A stretch of 10,305 bases of DNA. Source: JBNLBT01 sp050303435 (GTDB taxonomy: Bacteria; Pseudomonadota; Gammaproteobacteria; Xanthomonadales; Marinicellaceae). The stretch spans positions 1 to 10,305 of the forward strand of contig JBNLBT010000114.1 of assembly GCA_050303435.1 (NCBI GenBank), read 5' to 3'. Each line of letters begins with the position of its first letter. Position 1 is the first letter of the stretch. Made by a program: the position numbers and the translations under genes. The notes under the pieces are model-generated. The model saw nothing but the letters and a program-made list of their open reading frames with translations, searched no databases and was not told where the DNA came from. Below are positions 1-6,627 of this stretch, in pieces.

Positions 1-2
1 CG

Positions 3-130
3 CGGCACACGGAAGTGCCGCCATGGGTCGTCAGACCCATGCGAGCGAATGAAAAGCCAGCAAAACCGCGCTTTTGCGCCTGTCTTTTCATGCGCGACCC
101 CTGTCAAGGCCAGGATGGCCTTTGACAGGG
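3..130. other. Hairpin-rich leader upstream of the sigma factor gene
   Basis: No gene is visible in the first 199 bases, but there are four consecutive stem-loops. CGGCAC 3-8 pairs with GTGCCG 15-20. CATGGGTC 22-29 pairs perfectly with GACCCATG 34-41 around a 4-base loop. GCAAAA 60-65 pairs with TTTTGC 72-77. The arm at 99-111 pairs with 117-130 around a 5-base loop, with one bulged base. None has a proper T-tract. They could be the 3' part of a structured RNA, weak terminators of an upstream gene, or, for 99-130, an operator. I could not match them to a known RNA family. Confidence 0.4.
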
Positions 131-142
131 ATATACTATAAA

Positions 143-170
143 TGAACCTTTTCCACACCCCCTTCGTCTT
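143..170 (+). promoter_or_regulatory. Candidate ECF-sigma-type promoter of the sigma operon
   Basis: TGAACC (143-148) and CGTCTT (165-170) are separated by 16 bases. This matches the general AAC ... CGTC layout of ECF-dependent promoters. It would start transcription near 176, leaving a short leader before the ATG at 200. ECF sigma factors often activate their own operon, so autoregulation is plausible but inferred. A sigma-70-like TATACT at 132-137 is also present, but the only good TTGACA (122-127) is far too close to pair with it. Confidence 0.3.
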
Positions 171-199
171 CAGGGCGATGAAAGGTTTTGAGAATAAAC

Positions 200-745
200 A
201 TGCAAGAAGCGGAACTGGATTTATTGGTGTTGGCGGCGCAGGACGGTGAACGGCGGGCTTTTGAGCTGCTGTTCGGTCACTATCAGCCGTTGCTGTTGCG
301 CCACGCCTTTCGACTCAGCGCCGACCGTGAACTGGCTCAGGACGCGGTGCAGGAGGCTTGGATTCGAATCAGTCGCAACCTTCGGAAGTTGCACGACCCG
401 CGCACCTTTCGAAGCTGGATTTACCGTCAGGTGCGCTGGGTGTTGATCGATCTGCAACGCGCCTCCACGCGCCGCCGCAACGTCACGCTCGAGTTGCAAC
501 AAACCGAGGCGCTGGCTCAGGACGCGGTGACTTCGAACGCGGGCGATGAACTGTTGGCCGCGATCGACCACCTGCCGGCGCTGGAGAGGCACACGCTGCA
601 TCTGTTTTATCTGGACGACCTGAAAATCAACGAAATTGCTGCGGTCCTGGACATCCCTCCGGGCACCGTGAAATCGCGGCTGAACCGGGCCAGGAATTTA
701 CTTCGGCAACGCTTCAGTCACACATCAAACGGAGACATACAATGA
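200..745 (+). CDS. ECF-family RNA polymerase sigma factor
   Basis: This 181-residue protein has the two-domain layout of an extracytoplasmic-function sigma factor, which directs RNA polymerase to a stress-specific promoter set. Region 2 spans about residues 15-88, with the core-binding segment ELAQDAVQEAWIRI (43-56) and the -10-binding segment ending near WVLIDLQR. Region 4 spans about residues 115-172, with the helix-turn-helix INEIAAVLDIPPGTVKSRLNRAR that reads the -35 element. The ATG at 200 is preferred over the in-frame TTG at 188, because AAAGG at 181-185 lies only two bases from that TTG. The stop TGA overlaps the next gene's ATG, so the membrane protein downstream is translationally coupled and may control sigma activity. 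No target regulon can be deduced. The family call is secure; the subgroup is not assigned. Confidence 0.93.
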   Translation: MQEAELDLLVLAAQDGERRAFELLFGHYQPLLLRHAFRLSADRELAQDAVQEAWIRISRNLRKLHDPRTFRSWIYRQVRWVLIDLQRASTRRRNVTLELQQTEALAQDAVTSNAGDELLAAIDHLPALERHTLHLFYLDDLKINEIAAVLDIPPGTVKSRLNRARNLLRQRFSHTSNGDIQ

Positions 746-1116
746 ACATCGATGAAAAAATCAAACAGGCACTGGGCGAAGACGCGGCCCGTTACGACGA
801 CATTTTGAACAACAAACCGGGCATGTTCAGTCTGGTGATGCGTTCCTATCAGGGCGGCATGGGGGTGTGGATGTGGCTGGTGACGGGGTTGATCTTTGCC
901 ATCACTGGACTGATGGTGTGGACCGGTTATCGGTTCATCAACGCCCCGGTGGTCGATGAGCGGGTGTACTGGGGCGTCTGGTTCACGATGCTGCTGTTGC
1001 TGCAACTGGGGTTGAAATTGTGGACCTGGATGGAGGTGCACCGCAATTCAGTGCTGCGGGAAATCAAGCGCCTGGAAATTGCCGTGCGCACGCTGGCAGA
1101 CAAAAGCCCGGACTGA
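742..1116 (+). CDS. Small two-helix membrane protein coupled to the ECF sigma factor (DUF6768-like)
   Basis: This 124-residue protein begins with a charged cytoplasmic segment of about 40 residues containing IDEKIKQALGEDAARYDDIL. Two hydrophobic helices follow at about 43-63 and 75-97, then a charged helix that could form a coiled coil (99-120). The layout resembles the DUF6768 family, which I recall as being found beside ECF sigma genes; that match is from memory and unverified. GGAG at 731-734 is a good ribosome binding site seven bases before the ATG, which overlaps the sigma stop codon (ATGA). Coupling suggests a one-to-one partner, possibly a membrane-tethered regulator of the sigma factor. 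There is no zinc-binding HxxxCxxC anti-sigma motif, so a classical ZAS anti-sigma role is not supported. Confidence 0.8.
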   Translation: MNIDEKIKQALGEDAARYDDILNNKPGMFSLVMRSYQGGMGVWMWLVTGLIFAITGLMVWTGYRFINAPVVDERVYWGVWFTMLLLLQLGLKLWTWMEVHRNSVLREIKRLEIAVRTLADKSPD

Positions 1117-1164
1117 ACGGCCGGCGATTATAGGCCCACCGCCGCGCATCTGCGGTACAATACA

Positions 1165-1201
1165 GACCCGTTGCAGATCCGTGCTGCAACGGGTCTTTTT
1201 T
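1165..1201 (+). terminator. Strong intrinsic terminator in the tpm leader
   Basis: The arm at 1165-1176 pairs perfectly over 12 bases with 1184-1195 around a 7-base loop, and six T residues follow at once (1196-1201). This is a textbook Rho-independent terminator for the sigma/membrane-protein operon ending at 1116. It ends only about 20 bases before the tpm start codon, leaving no room for a promoter between them. A TACAAT hexamer at 1156-1161 without an obvious -35 could start transcription inside the left arm. The hairpin would then be the 5' end of the tpm mRNA rather than a block. Otherwise tpm depends on read-through. Confidence 0.9.
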
Positions 1202-1221
1202 ATTTTCCTGGGAGAACGGGC

Positions 1222-1863
1222 ATGCAATCGGATTTCTGGCACCAACGCTGGCAGCAAAACGACATCGGTTTTCATCTTGAGGACGTCAATCCCGTGCTCA
1301 TCGCCCAGAACGCCCGGCTGAATTTGCACGCCGGTGATGCGGTGTTTGTGCCCCTGTGTGGCCGGACACATGACATCGGCTGGCTGTTGCAACAGGGTTA
1401 CCGGGTGGTGGCGGTGGAACTCAGCCGGCTGGCCATCGACGGCTTGTTTGCCTCACTGAAGTGCACCCCGGAGGTGACCCGCGTCGGCGACCTGCAACGT
1501 CACCGGGCAGAAAATCTGGATGTGTATGAAGGCGATCTGTTTGCACTGAGCGCCGCACAGCTGGGTTCCGTGCAGGCGATTTACGACCGCGCCGCGCTGG
1601 TGGCGCTGCCAGAAGAAATGCGCCGCGACTACGCCGCCCATTTGAACGCCATCACCGGCTGTGCAGCGCAATTGCTGATCAGCTACACCTACGATCAGGC
1701 CACCATGCCGGGGCCGCCTTTCAGTGTGCCGGAAGCGGAAATCCGCGCCCATTACTCGGCCTCACACCGCATCACACTGCTTGAGTCCACGCCGGTGCCC
1801 GGCGATTTGAAAGGCCGCACCCCGGCGCTGGAAAACGTCTGGTTGCTGCAACCGCTGGATTGA
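1222..1863 (+). CDS. tpm: Thiopurine S-methyltransferase
   Basis: A class I SAM-dependent methyltransferase of 213 residues, close to the roughly 218 usual for bacterial TPMT. It transfers a methyl group from S-adenosylmethionine to thiol or selenol substrates; family members methylate thiopurines, and some confer tellurite or selenite resistance. It acts in the cytoplasm. Family hallmarks are the N-terminal FWHQRWQQNDIGFH (5-18), the SAM-binding segment VFVPLCGRTHDIGWLLQQGY (41-60) followed by VVAVELS (62-68), and YDRAALVALPEEMR (121-134). The ATG at 1222 is chosen because GGGAG at 1210-1214 is ideally placed. Family proteins also begin just before FWHQRW, and an upstream in-frame start would lie inside the terminator hairpin. 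It appears to be a single-gene unit; its natural substrate cannot be told from sequence. Confidence 0.95.
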   Translation: MQSDFWHQRWQQNDIGFHLEDVNPVLIAQNARLNLHAGDAVFVPLCGRTHDIGWLLQQGYRVVAVELSRLAIDGLFASLKCTPEVTRVGDLQRHRAENLDVYEGDLFALSAAQLGSVQAIYDRAALVALPEEMRRDYAAHLNAITGCAAQLLISYTYDQATMPGPPFSVPEAEIRAHYSASHRITLLESTPVPGDLKGRTPALENVWLLQPLD

Positions 1864-1910
1864 GCAGCCCCAGCGCGCGGTTGTGTATCCAATCCGTTCA
1901 CGGCGATTGA

Positions 1911-1938
1911 CTGCCGGAGCCGTGCCTGAGTCCGGCAG
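1911..1938 (+). terminator. Hairpin after tpm, weak terminator candidate
   Basis: CTGCCGGA (1911-1918) pairs perfectly with TCCGGCAG (1931-1938) across a 12-base loop, about 50 bases after the tpm stop. There is no T-tract, so termination would have to be Rho-assisted, or the stem may only protect the mRNA end. The gap 1864-2047 shows no coding sequence and no convincing promoter for the next gene. Confidence 0.3.
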
Positions 1939-2047
1939 CGCCTGATCAGCCGGGCGCGTCACGCTTTGTCACCCTTTGCCACAACCGCTGCAGCGCGTCC
2001 ACGCATACACTTTGAGGCGAATTTTATCGTCTTGAGAGGCATGCACT

Positions 2048-2770
2048 ATGTACAAAAAATCAGCTCTGGTCGCGGTGTGGTTGATCGCGTGTTCAATGGC
2101 GCACGGCGGCGGCGTGGTGTTGCAGGAAGATTTCGACAACGTTGCGGCCCTGCCGTCGCAGGGCTGGACCCTGCTGGACTTGTCCGATTTTCCCAGCGGC
2201 CCCTGGTCGCAGGGCGATCCGGGCCAGTTTCCGGCGCATCAAGGCGCGCCCGCGGCCTATGTGATGACCGATCCCGTACAGCAAAGCGGCAACCTGTCCT
2301 GTAACTGGTTGATCTTTCCCAACGTCGGTCACATGGACGCGGTGCGCTTTTTCGCGCGCGCCCGGCTGTTCAACAGCAAGGGCGGTCCGCTGGACATCGG
2401 TGAATTGTTTCTGATGCACAGCCCGTTGGACGATCCGCAGCCTTCGGCGTGTTTGGACCGCAGTGCGGACGGCACGGCGCTGGGGGATTTTGTGGTGCTG
2501 GACAGCGTGACCGCCGGCCAGGTCGCCGATGCCTGGTTTGAAATCAATGTGCCGATCAACGCCGGCGGCCGCTTCGCCCTGCTGTACTATTCACTGGGTG
2601 GCGACGACGCCATCGCCACCCTGGGCGTGGACTCGGTGACCATCACCGGCAACGGCGCGCCGCCGCAGGCGGTGGTGGTGCCAACGCTGGGCTCTGTGGC
2701 GTTGTGGTGCCTGGCGCTGCTGATGCTGCCGCTGGCCTGGGTGCATCGCGCGCAGCGGATGCGGCGCTGA
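2048..2770 (+). CDS. Exported choice-of-anchor-J-like protein with IPTL-CTERM-like sorting tail
   Basis: This 240-residue protein has an N-terminal signal peptide (about residues 1-20, with KK before a hydrophobic core and a likely cut after MAHG or nearby). The mature part starts LQEDFDNVAALPSQGW, which resembles the beginning of choice-of-anchor-J / cleaved-adhesin beta-sandwich domains, and is rich in aromatic, Gly and Asp residues. The last 30 residues are VPTLGS, a hydrophobic helix and the basic end HRAQRMRR. This is the tripartite shape of IPTL-CTERM sorting signals, processed in other bacteria by an exosortase (XrtH is the known type). The usual WG after IPTLxx is missing, and no exosortase is in the window. 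GAGAGG (2034-2039) is a good ribosome binding site. A surface or envelope role is inferred; ligand and function are unknown. Confidence 0.75.
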   Translation: MYKKSALVAVWLIACSMAHGGGVVLQEDFDNVAALPSQGWTLLDLSDFPSGPWSQGDPGQFPAHQGAPAAYVMTDPVQQSGNLSCNWLIFPNVGHMDAVRFFARARLFNSKGGPLDIGELFLMHSPLDDPQPSACLDRSADGTALGDFVVLDSVTAGQVADAWFEINVPINAGGRFALLYYSLGGDDAIATLGVDSVTITGNGAPPQAVVVPTLGSVALWCLALLMLPLAWVHRAQRMRR

Positions 2771-2790
2771 GCGCCGGCCTTGAATCGCGT

Positions 2791-2809
2791 CGGCGCAGCG
2801 GCTGCGCCG
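2791..2809 (+). terminator. GC-rich hairpin, weak terminator candidate
   Basis: CGGCGCAG (2791-2798) pairs perfectly with CTGCGCCG (2802-2809) around a 3-base loop, 20 bases after the exported-protein gene. It lacks a T-tract. Its position between that gene and the promoter at 2824 suggests it separates the two transcription units. Confidence 0.35.
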
Positions 2810-2823
2810 GCGCCGGGAAGTCC

Positions 2824-2852
2824 TTGACAAGCCCAACGCAATTTCAGACAAT
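2824..2852 (+). promoter_or_regulatory. Sigma-70-type promoter of the transmembrane regulator gene
   Basis: A consensus TTGACA (2824-2829) is followed after exactly 17 bases by GACAAT (2847-2852), which matches four of six -10 positions. The predicted transcription start, near 2859, leaves a leader of about 33 bases, AT-rich compared with its surroundings. The regulator thus seems to be transcribed separately from the exported-protein gene. Confidence 0.6.
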
Positions 2853-2891
2853 GCCTTTGACTATCGAATATTTCTTGAATATCAATGAGAT

Positions 2892-5189
2892 ATGGATTCC
2901 AGGCAGGTCTACGGATTTCTTGACTTTGAACTCGATGCGGCCAACCGGCGGCTGAGTCAGGGCGGCCGCGCGGTGGCCCTGAGCGAAACCGGCTTCCGTT
3001 TGTTGCTGGCCTTCGTGCGCCGCCCCGGTGAAGTGTTCAGCCGCGACGCCTTGATCGATGCCGTGTGGGACGGCCGTTTCGTGCAGGACGCCACACTGTA
3101 CAAACAGGTGCAGCGGCTGCGCGACGCGCTGGGCGATGTGGGCGAGGACAAACGCATTGTGCGCACCGTGCACGGCACCGGCTTTGTGTTTCTGCCGGCG
3201 GTTCACAGCGTGGCAAGCAGTGATGCGGCCGTGGCCCCGTCGGCGACCCGGCGCGTCGGTCTGTGGGCGGTGACGGCGGCGCTGCTGGTGTCATTGCCGC
3301 TGCTGGGGTGGCTGTTTTGGTCGCCCGAAGAGGCCGCAGTGAGCGAAGTGGCAGCGGCCGATCCCTGGGTCTTGAGCATTGTGCCCGGACGGCCGGTCGC
3401 TGCGGACGCCGAATGGATGGCTTACGGCGGCATGCACTACCTGTACGAGCGCTGGCAACACGCCTGGCCGCAGGTGCGGCTGAAACGACTCAGCCGGGAG
3501 GCATTGAATCAAACCAGCGCGCAGGCGCAAGCCATCGAACTGGTGGATCAACGCCAGGTGGCCGCGGTGATCACCTTCGATTTGACCGATGTGCAGGGGC
3601 TTTTTGCCGCCGAGGCACAGATCCGCAGCCAGGGCGGGGTGATTGCCGCCGAGCGCTTCGAAGCGGATTCGATTCAGCAGCTGTTGGACACCCTGCACCG
3701 GTGGTCCATGCAGGTGTTGGAAATCACCCCGGTGCAGGACGGGCGTGAACCGTCCATGAGTGCCGACCGCTTCGCGGTGGAAAATTACATCCGCGGCATG
3801 GCCGCGCAGTTCACCGGGGACGCGGCCCGCGCGATCGGTTTTTTCCAACAGGCCACCGACGCCGACCCCCAATTCTGGAAGGCCTGGTATGAATTGGCCA
3901 TCGCCCTGCGCAAACAGGGCGACATCAAAAAAGCCCTGTCCATTCTCGACACCCTGGCGCAGGCGCCGGTGCCGGATGCCTTGCTCAGCAACATCGACAA
4001 CGCCCGCGTGCTGGCCTTGTGGCGGCTGGGCGAACACGCCCGCGCGCTGGAACTGGCGGATCGCGCCATTGGCGCCGCCGCGGCGCGCGGTGAGCCACAG
4101 AAAAAAGCCATCCTGTTGACCAACAAGGCGATCATTGCCTTTGAGATGAATGAATTGACCGCCGCCGAAGACGCGCTGCGCGAGGCCATTGAGATCAAAA
4201 GTCAGGCCGGCGACCCGGCCGCGCTGGCCTCGGCGCACAACATGCGCAGCCACATTGCCCTGGCGCGCAACGATTTACCAACCGCGATCGATTCGGTGCA
4301 TCGGGCCATGGAGTTGTATCAACTCAAGGGCGACCGGCGCTACGTGGCCACCAACCGCTCCCTGCTGGGTCACATCCTGATCCGCCAGGGGCAGCTGGAC
4401 AAAGCCCGGAATCAGGTCGACGAGGCGCTGTCCACGCAGCGCGCGCTGGGCGACGTGTCCGGCGCGGCCAATTCGCTGTTCAAGCACGTCGAGATCGCCC
4501 TCTGGCAAGGGCGGCTGAACGACGCCGACACCGCATTGCAGGGCGCCGATGACCTGCTCTCCGGCACCGGAAATCTGGCCCTGGAAAACACCGCGCTGGC
4601 CTGGCGGGTGCGCCTGCTGCAGGCGCGTGGGGCGGTCGCGGAGGCCGAATCGCGCCTGGAACAACTGGCGCAACGGCGCAAAAAACCCGCGATGCAACTG
4701 CAGTGGCAGTTGTTGATGCAGGCGCAGCATCTGGCCATGGGCCGCACCGAAGCCGGTCTGCAGCTCTGGCGCACCTGGCGTGCAGACGATGCAGCGGAAA
4801 ACAACCCGCTGCTGCATCACTGGCAAGCGCTCTGGGACGCGGCGAGTGGACACTTTGACGCGGCTTCAGCGGCGCATCAACGGGCGCTGCAACTGGCCGA
4901 GGCACAGTACAACGCGCCGGTGCTGTGGCTGGTGGGCAACGCCTGGATCGAATTTCTGTTGCGTCACCGGCCCGAAGACGTCGAGGAGGCCTTGACCCGT
5001 TTGCAGCGACACAACCCGCCGGCGCACCCGTTTCTGCGCCACAAAGCGCAACACCTGGCCGCCGAGGGCGATCATTTTCAGGCCGCCGCGGCCTTGCAGG
5101 AGTTGAAAAACCGCGCGCATGACTATTGGCGCGTGGAGGATCAGTTGATGCTGGAACAACAGCAAAAGGCCCTGCAACCAGACCCTTGA
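2892..5189 (+). CDS. CadC/ToxR-like transmembrane regulator with TPR sensor domain
   Basis: This 765-residue protein is a one-component regulator. Residues about 5-103 form an OmpR/PhoB-type winged-helix DNA-binding domain, with EVFSRDALIDAVWDGRFV (47-64), the recognition-helix region LYKQVQRLRDALGD (69-82) and the wing VRTVHGTGFVF (90-100). A single membrane helix follows at about 121-143. The next roughly 150 residues (to about 285) are a mixed alpha/beta region. Residues from about 295 to the end are helical repeats with the spacing of tetratricopeptide repeats, such as AIGFFQQATDADPQFWKAWY. In relatives with this layout, the outer part senses a signal or partner while the inner domain binds promoters. 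The ribosome binding site before the ATG at 2892 is poor, suggesting low translation. Target genes are unknown; the flanking exported-protein gene and ABC operon are obvious candidates by proximity only. Confidence 0.88.
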   Translation: MDSRQVYGFLDFELDAANRRLSQGGRAVALSETGFRLLLAFVRRPGEVFSRDALIDAVWDGRFVQDATLYKQVQRLRDALGDVGEDKRIVRTVHGTGFVFLPAVHSVASSDAAVAPSATRRVGLWAVTAALLVSLPLLGWLFWSPEEAAVSEVAAADPWVLSIVPGRPVAADAEWMAYGGMHYLYERWQHAWPQVRLKRLSREALNQTSAQAQAIELVDQRQVAAVITFDLTDVQGLFAAEAQIRSQGGVIAAERFEADSIQQLLDTLHRWSMQVLEITPVQDGREPSMSADRFAVENYIRGMAAQFTGDAARAIGFFQQATDADPQFWKAWYELAIALRKQGDIKKALSILDTLAQAPVPDALLSNIDNARVLALWRLGEHARALELADRAIGAAAARGEPQKKAILLTNKAIIAFEMNELTAAEDALREAIEIKSQAGDPAALASAHNMRSHIALARNDLPTAIDSVHRAMELYQLKGDRRYVATNRSLLGHILIRQGQLDKARNQVDEALSTQRALGDVSGAANSLFKHVEIALWQGRLNDADTALQGADDLLSGTGNLALENTALAWRVRLLQARGAVAEAESRLEQLAQRRKKPAMQLQWQLLMQAQHLAMGRTEAGLQLWRTWRADDAAENNPLLHHWQALWDAASGHFDAASAAHQRALQLAEAQYNAPVLWLVGNAWIEFLLRHRPEDVEEALTRLQRHNPPAHPFLRHKAQHLAAEGDHFQAAAALQELKNRAHDYWRVEDQLMLEQQQKALQPDP

Positions 5190-5282
5190 CACCCCGCACA
5201 CGGCCCGTCTCACGCGCCGCTGATTAATCCCTGAACTTCCTGAGCCAGCGCAAGGCTTTTCCGCGATTTTTATCGCGCGGCA

Positions 5283-5310
5283 TTGACAGGTTTGGATTTC
5301 AGTGTATACT
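5283..5310 (+). promoter_or_regulatory. Sigma-70 promoter of the gntR-ABC-acyltransferase operon
   Basis: A consensus TTGACA (5283-5288) and a near-consensus TATACT (5305-5310) are spaced by 16 bases. This is the strongest promoter in the window. Transcription would start around 5317, inside the operator described separately, about 23 bases before the GntR start codon. A CGCGAT/ATCGCG stem-loop (5262-5277) lies just upstream of the -35 box. Confidence 0.8.
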
Positions 5311-5329
5311 GTGCATACATTATATACAC
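5302..5329. promoter_or_regulatory. Inverted-repeat operator over the -10 region
   Basis: GTGTATA (5302-5308) and its exact reverse complement TATACAC (5323-5329) flank a 14-base centre that contains further GTATAC/GCATAC-like half-sites. The dyad covers the -10 hexamer and the transcription start. The gene read next is a GntR-family repressor, so this is most likely its own binding site, blocking RNA polymerase until the repressor is released. The assignment rests on position and symmetry. Confidence 0.7.
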
Positions 5330-5339
5330 GGTAATAACA

Positions 5340-5735
5340 ATGGACCCGCGCCTGATTCTTTCGCAAAAAGACGCCCGCCCCATGTATCTGCAGATCATGT
5401 CGCAGATCAAACAGCGCATCGCCCAGGGCGACTGGCCGCAGGGCGCCAAGGCGCCTTCGATCCGCGAACTGGCGGTGGCCAGCCGGATCAGCGTGATCAC
5501 CGTGAAACGGGCCTATCAGGAACTGGAGCGCGAAGGGGTGTTTGTGACCCGCCCCGGCGTCGGTTCCTTTGTGGCCGAACAGGACAATTTGGGAGACCGC
5601 ATCATGTACGACGAAATCGACGCGCCGCTGAAACAGGCGTTGAAGCTGGCGCAACGCTACGGCCTGAGCGCCGAAGAACTGGCCGAACGGCTCAAACTGC
5701 TGTCGCAGGACGGCGGAGAAGAAAACCATGAATGA
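5340..5735 (+). CDS. GntR-family transcriptional repressor, YtrA-type
   Basis: A 131-residue regulator with only an N-terminal winged-helix domain (about 12-78) and a short C-terminal helical tail (about 90-122). This small size is typical of the YtrA subfamily, which usually represses a linked ABC transporter operon. Family features are PMYLQIMSQIKQRIAQGDWP (14-33), the helix-turn-helix APSIRELAVASRISVITVKRAYQELE in which recognition contacts are expected, and the wing REGVFVTRPGVGSFVAE. The ATG at 5340 is chosen. A longer in-frame TTG start at 5283 coincides with the -35 box and would translate the operator, so it is rejected. The ribosome binding site is weak. The gene overlaps the ATPase gene by eight bases. 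The inducer is unknown; related systems respond to cell-wall-active compounds. Confidence 0.92.
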   Translation: MDPRLILSQKDARPMYLQIMSQIKQRIAQGDWPQGAKAPSIRELAVASRISVITVKRAYQELEREGVFVTRPGVGSFVAEQDNLGDRIMYDEIDAPLKQALKLAQRYGLSAEELAERLKLLSQDGGEENHE

Positions 5736-6627
5736 ACACGCCTTTGAACTGCACGGCGTGCACCGCCGCTTCAGCCATTTTCATTTGAGCGACATCAACC
5801 TGACTTTGCAGCGCGGCGGCATCATGGGGCTGATCGGCCCCAACGGCGCCGGCAAATCCACCACCTTGCGCATCCTGATGGGTTTGCTGGCGGCGGACAG
5901 CGGGCGCGTGCGCCTGATGGGCCACGATCTGCCGGCGCAGCAGGTGCCGGCCAAGCGCGAGGTTGGCTTTGCCTCGGAAGACATGCGCCTGTACAAACAC
6001 GCCACGTTGCAGTGGCACATGGATTTTGTGCGCGCGGTGTTTCCCGATCGCTGGGACGCGGATTACGCAAAAACGCTGCTGAAAAGATTCGATTTGATCG
6101 CCGATCAGAAAATCAAGGGCCTGTCGCACGGCCAGCGGGTCAAGGCCGGGCTGTTGCTGATTCTGGCGCGCCGACCGGGGCTTCTGATTCTGGATGAACC
6201 GACCACCGGCCTGGACCCGGTGGCGCGCAAAGAGGTGTTGAATGAAATGATGGCGGTGCTGGCAGACGACGAGCGCAGCGTGCTGTTCTCCTCGCACAAC
6301 ACGCAGGACGTGGAACAGCTGTCCGATTGCATCACCTTCATCGATCGTGGCCGCATCGTCAGCAGCGACGACACCGAAACCTTCATGCACAACTGGTGCC
6401 GCGTCCGGCTGCACGGCGAAGCGCCGGTGGACCTGCCGAACGACGCGCGCATCAAGGAAGTGATCCGCCTGGGGCAACAGACCGCCCTGATTGTGCACCG
6501 CTGCGACGACGCGCTGATCAACGCCCTGACCGCCGCCGGCGCGCAAGTGCAGGCAACCGAACCGTTGAGCCTGGAAGAAATTTTTGTCGCCGAGGTGGAA
6601 GCCAAACGCGCCGGAGAAATGCCATGA
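5728..6627 (+). CDS. ABC transporter ATP-binding protein
   Basis: This 299-residue nucleotide-binding subunit powers the membrane protein encoded next. Visible motifs are Walker A GPNGAGKST (37-45), the ABC signature LSHGQ (132-136, His replacing the first Gly of LSGGQ), Walker B LLILDEP (152-158) with the D-loop GLDP (161-164), and the switch histidine in SSHNTQD (H190). The Q-loop position reads FASED (81-85), with no glutamine. Residues beyond about 220 form a C-terminal extension common in drug, bacteriocin and lipid exporters. GGAG at 5715-5718 is a good ribosome binding site. The gene overlaps both neighbours, so ATPase and permease should be made in matched amounts. Substrate cannot be read from sequence; in YtrA-type operons the transporter is usually linked to cell-envelope stress. 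Confidence 0.93.
   Translation: MNEHAFELHGVHRRFSHFHLSDINLTLQRGGIMGLIGPNGAGKSTTLRILMGLLAADSGRVRLMGHDLPAQQVPAKREVGFASEDMRLYKHATLQWHMDFVRAVFPDRWDADYAKTLLKRFDLIADQKIKGLSHGQRVKAGLLLILARRPGLLILDEPTTGLDPVARKEVLNEMMAVLADDERSVLFSSHNTQDVEQLSDCITFIDRGRIVSSDDTETFMHNWCRVRLHGEAPVDLPNDARIKEVIRLGQQTALIVHRCDDALINALTAAGAQVQATEPLSLEEIFVAEVEAKRAGEMP

Noticed and set aside
122..137. TTGACA (122-127) and TATACT (132-137) as a sigma-70 promoter
   Set aside because: Only four bases separate the two hexamers, so RNA polymerase could not use them together; TTGACA is part of a hairpin arm instead.
3291..4253. Long antisense open frame (320 codons, - strand) inside the TPR regulator gene
   Set aside because: It lies fully within a clearly real gene, has no ribosome binding site and no recognisable domain. 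GC-rich genes often leave open antisense frames by codon bias.
5262..5277. CGCGAT/ATCGCG stem-loop as terminator of the TPR regulator gene
   Set aside because: The stem is only six base pairs and no T-tract follows it; it immediately precedes the next promoter, so at most it is a weak boundary.
5283..5339. TTG at 5283 as the GntR start codon
   Set aside because: It coincides with the -35 hexamer and would translate the promoter and operator. The family-like N-terminus begins at the ATG at 5340.
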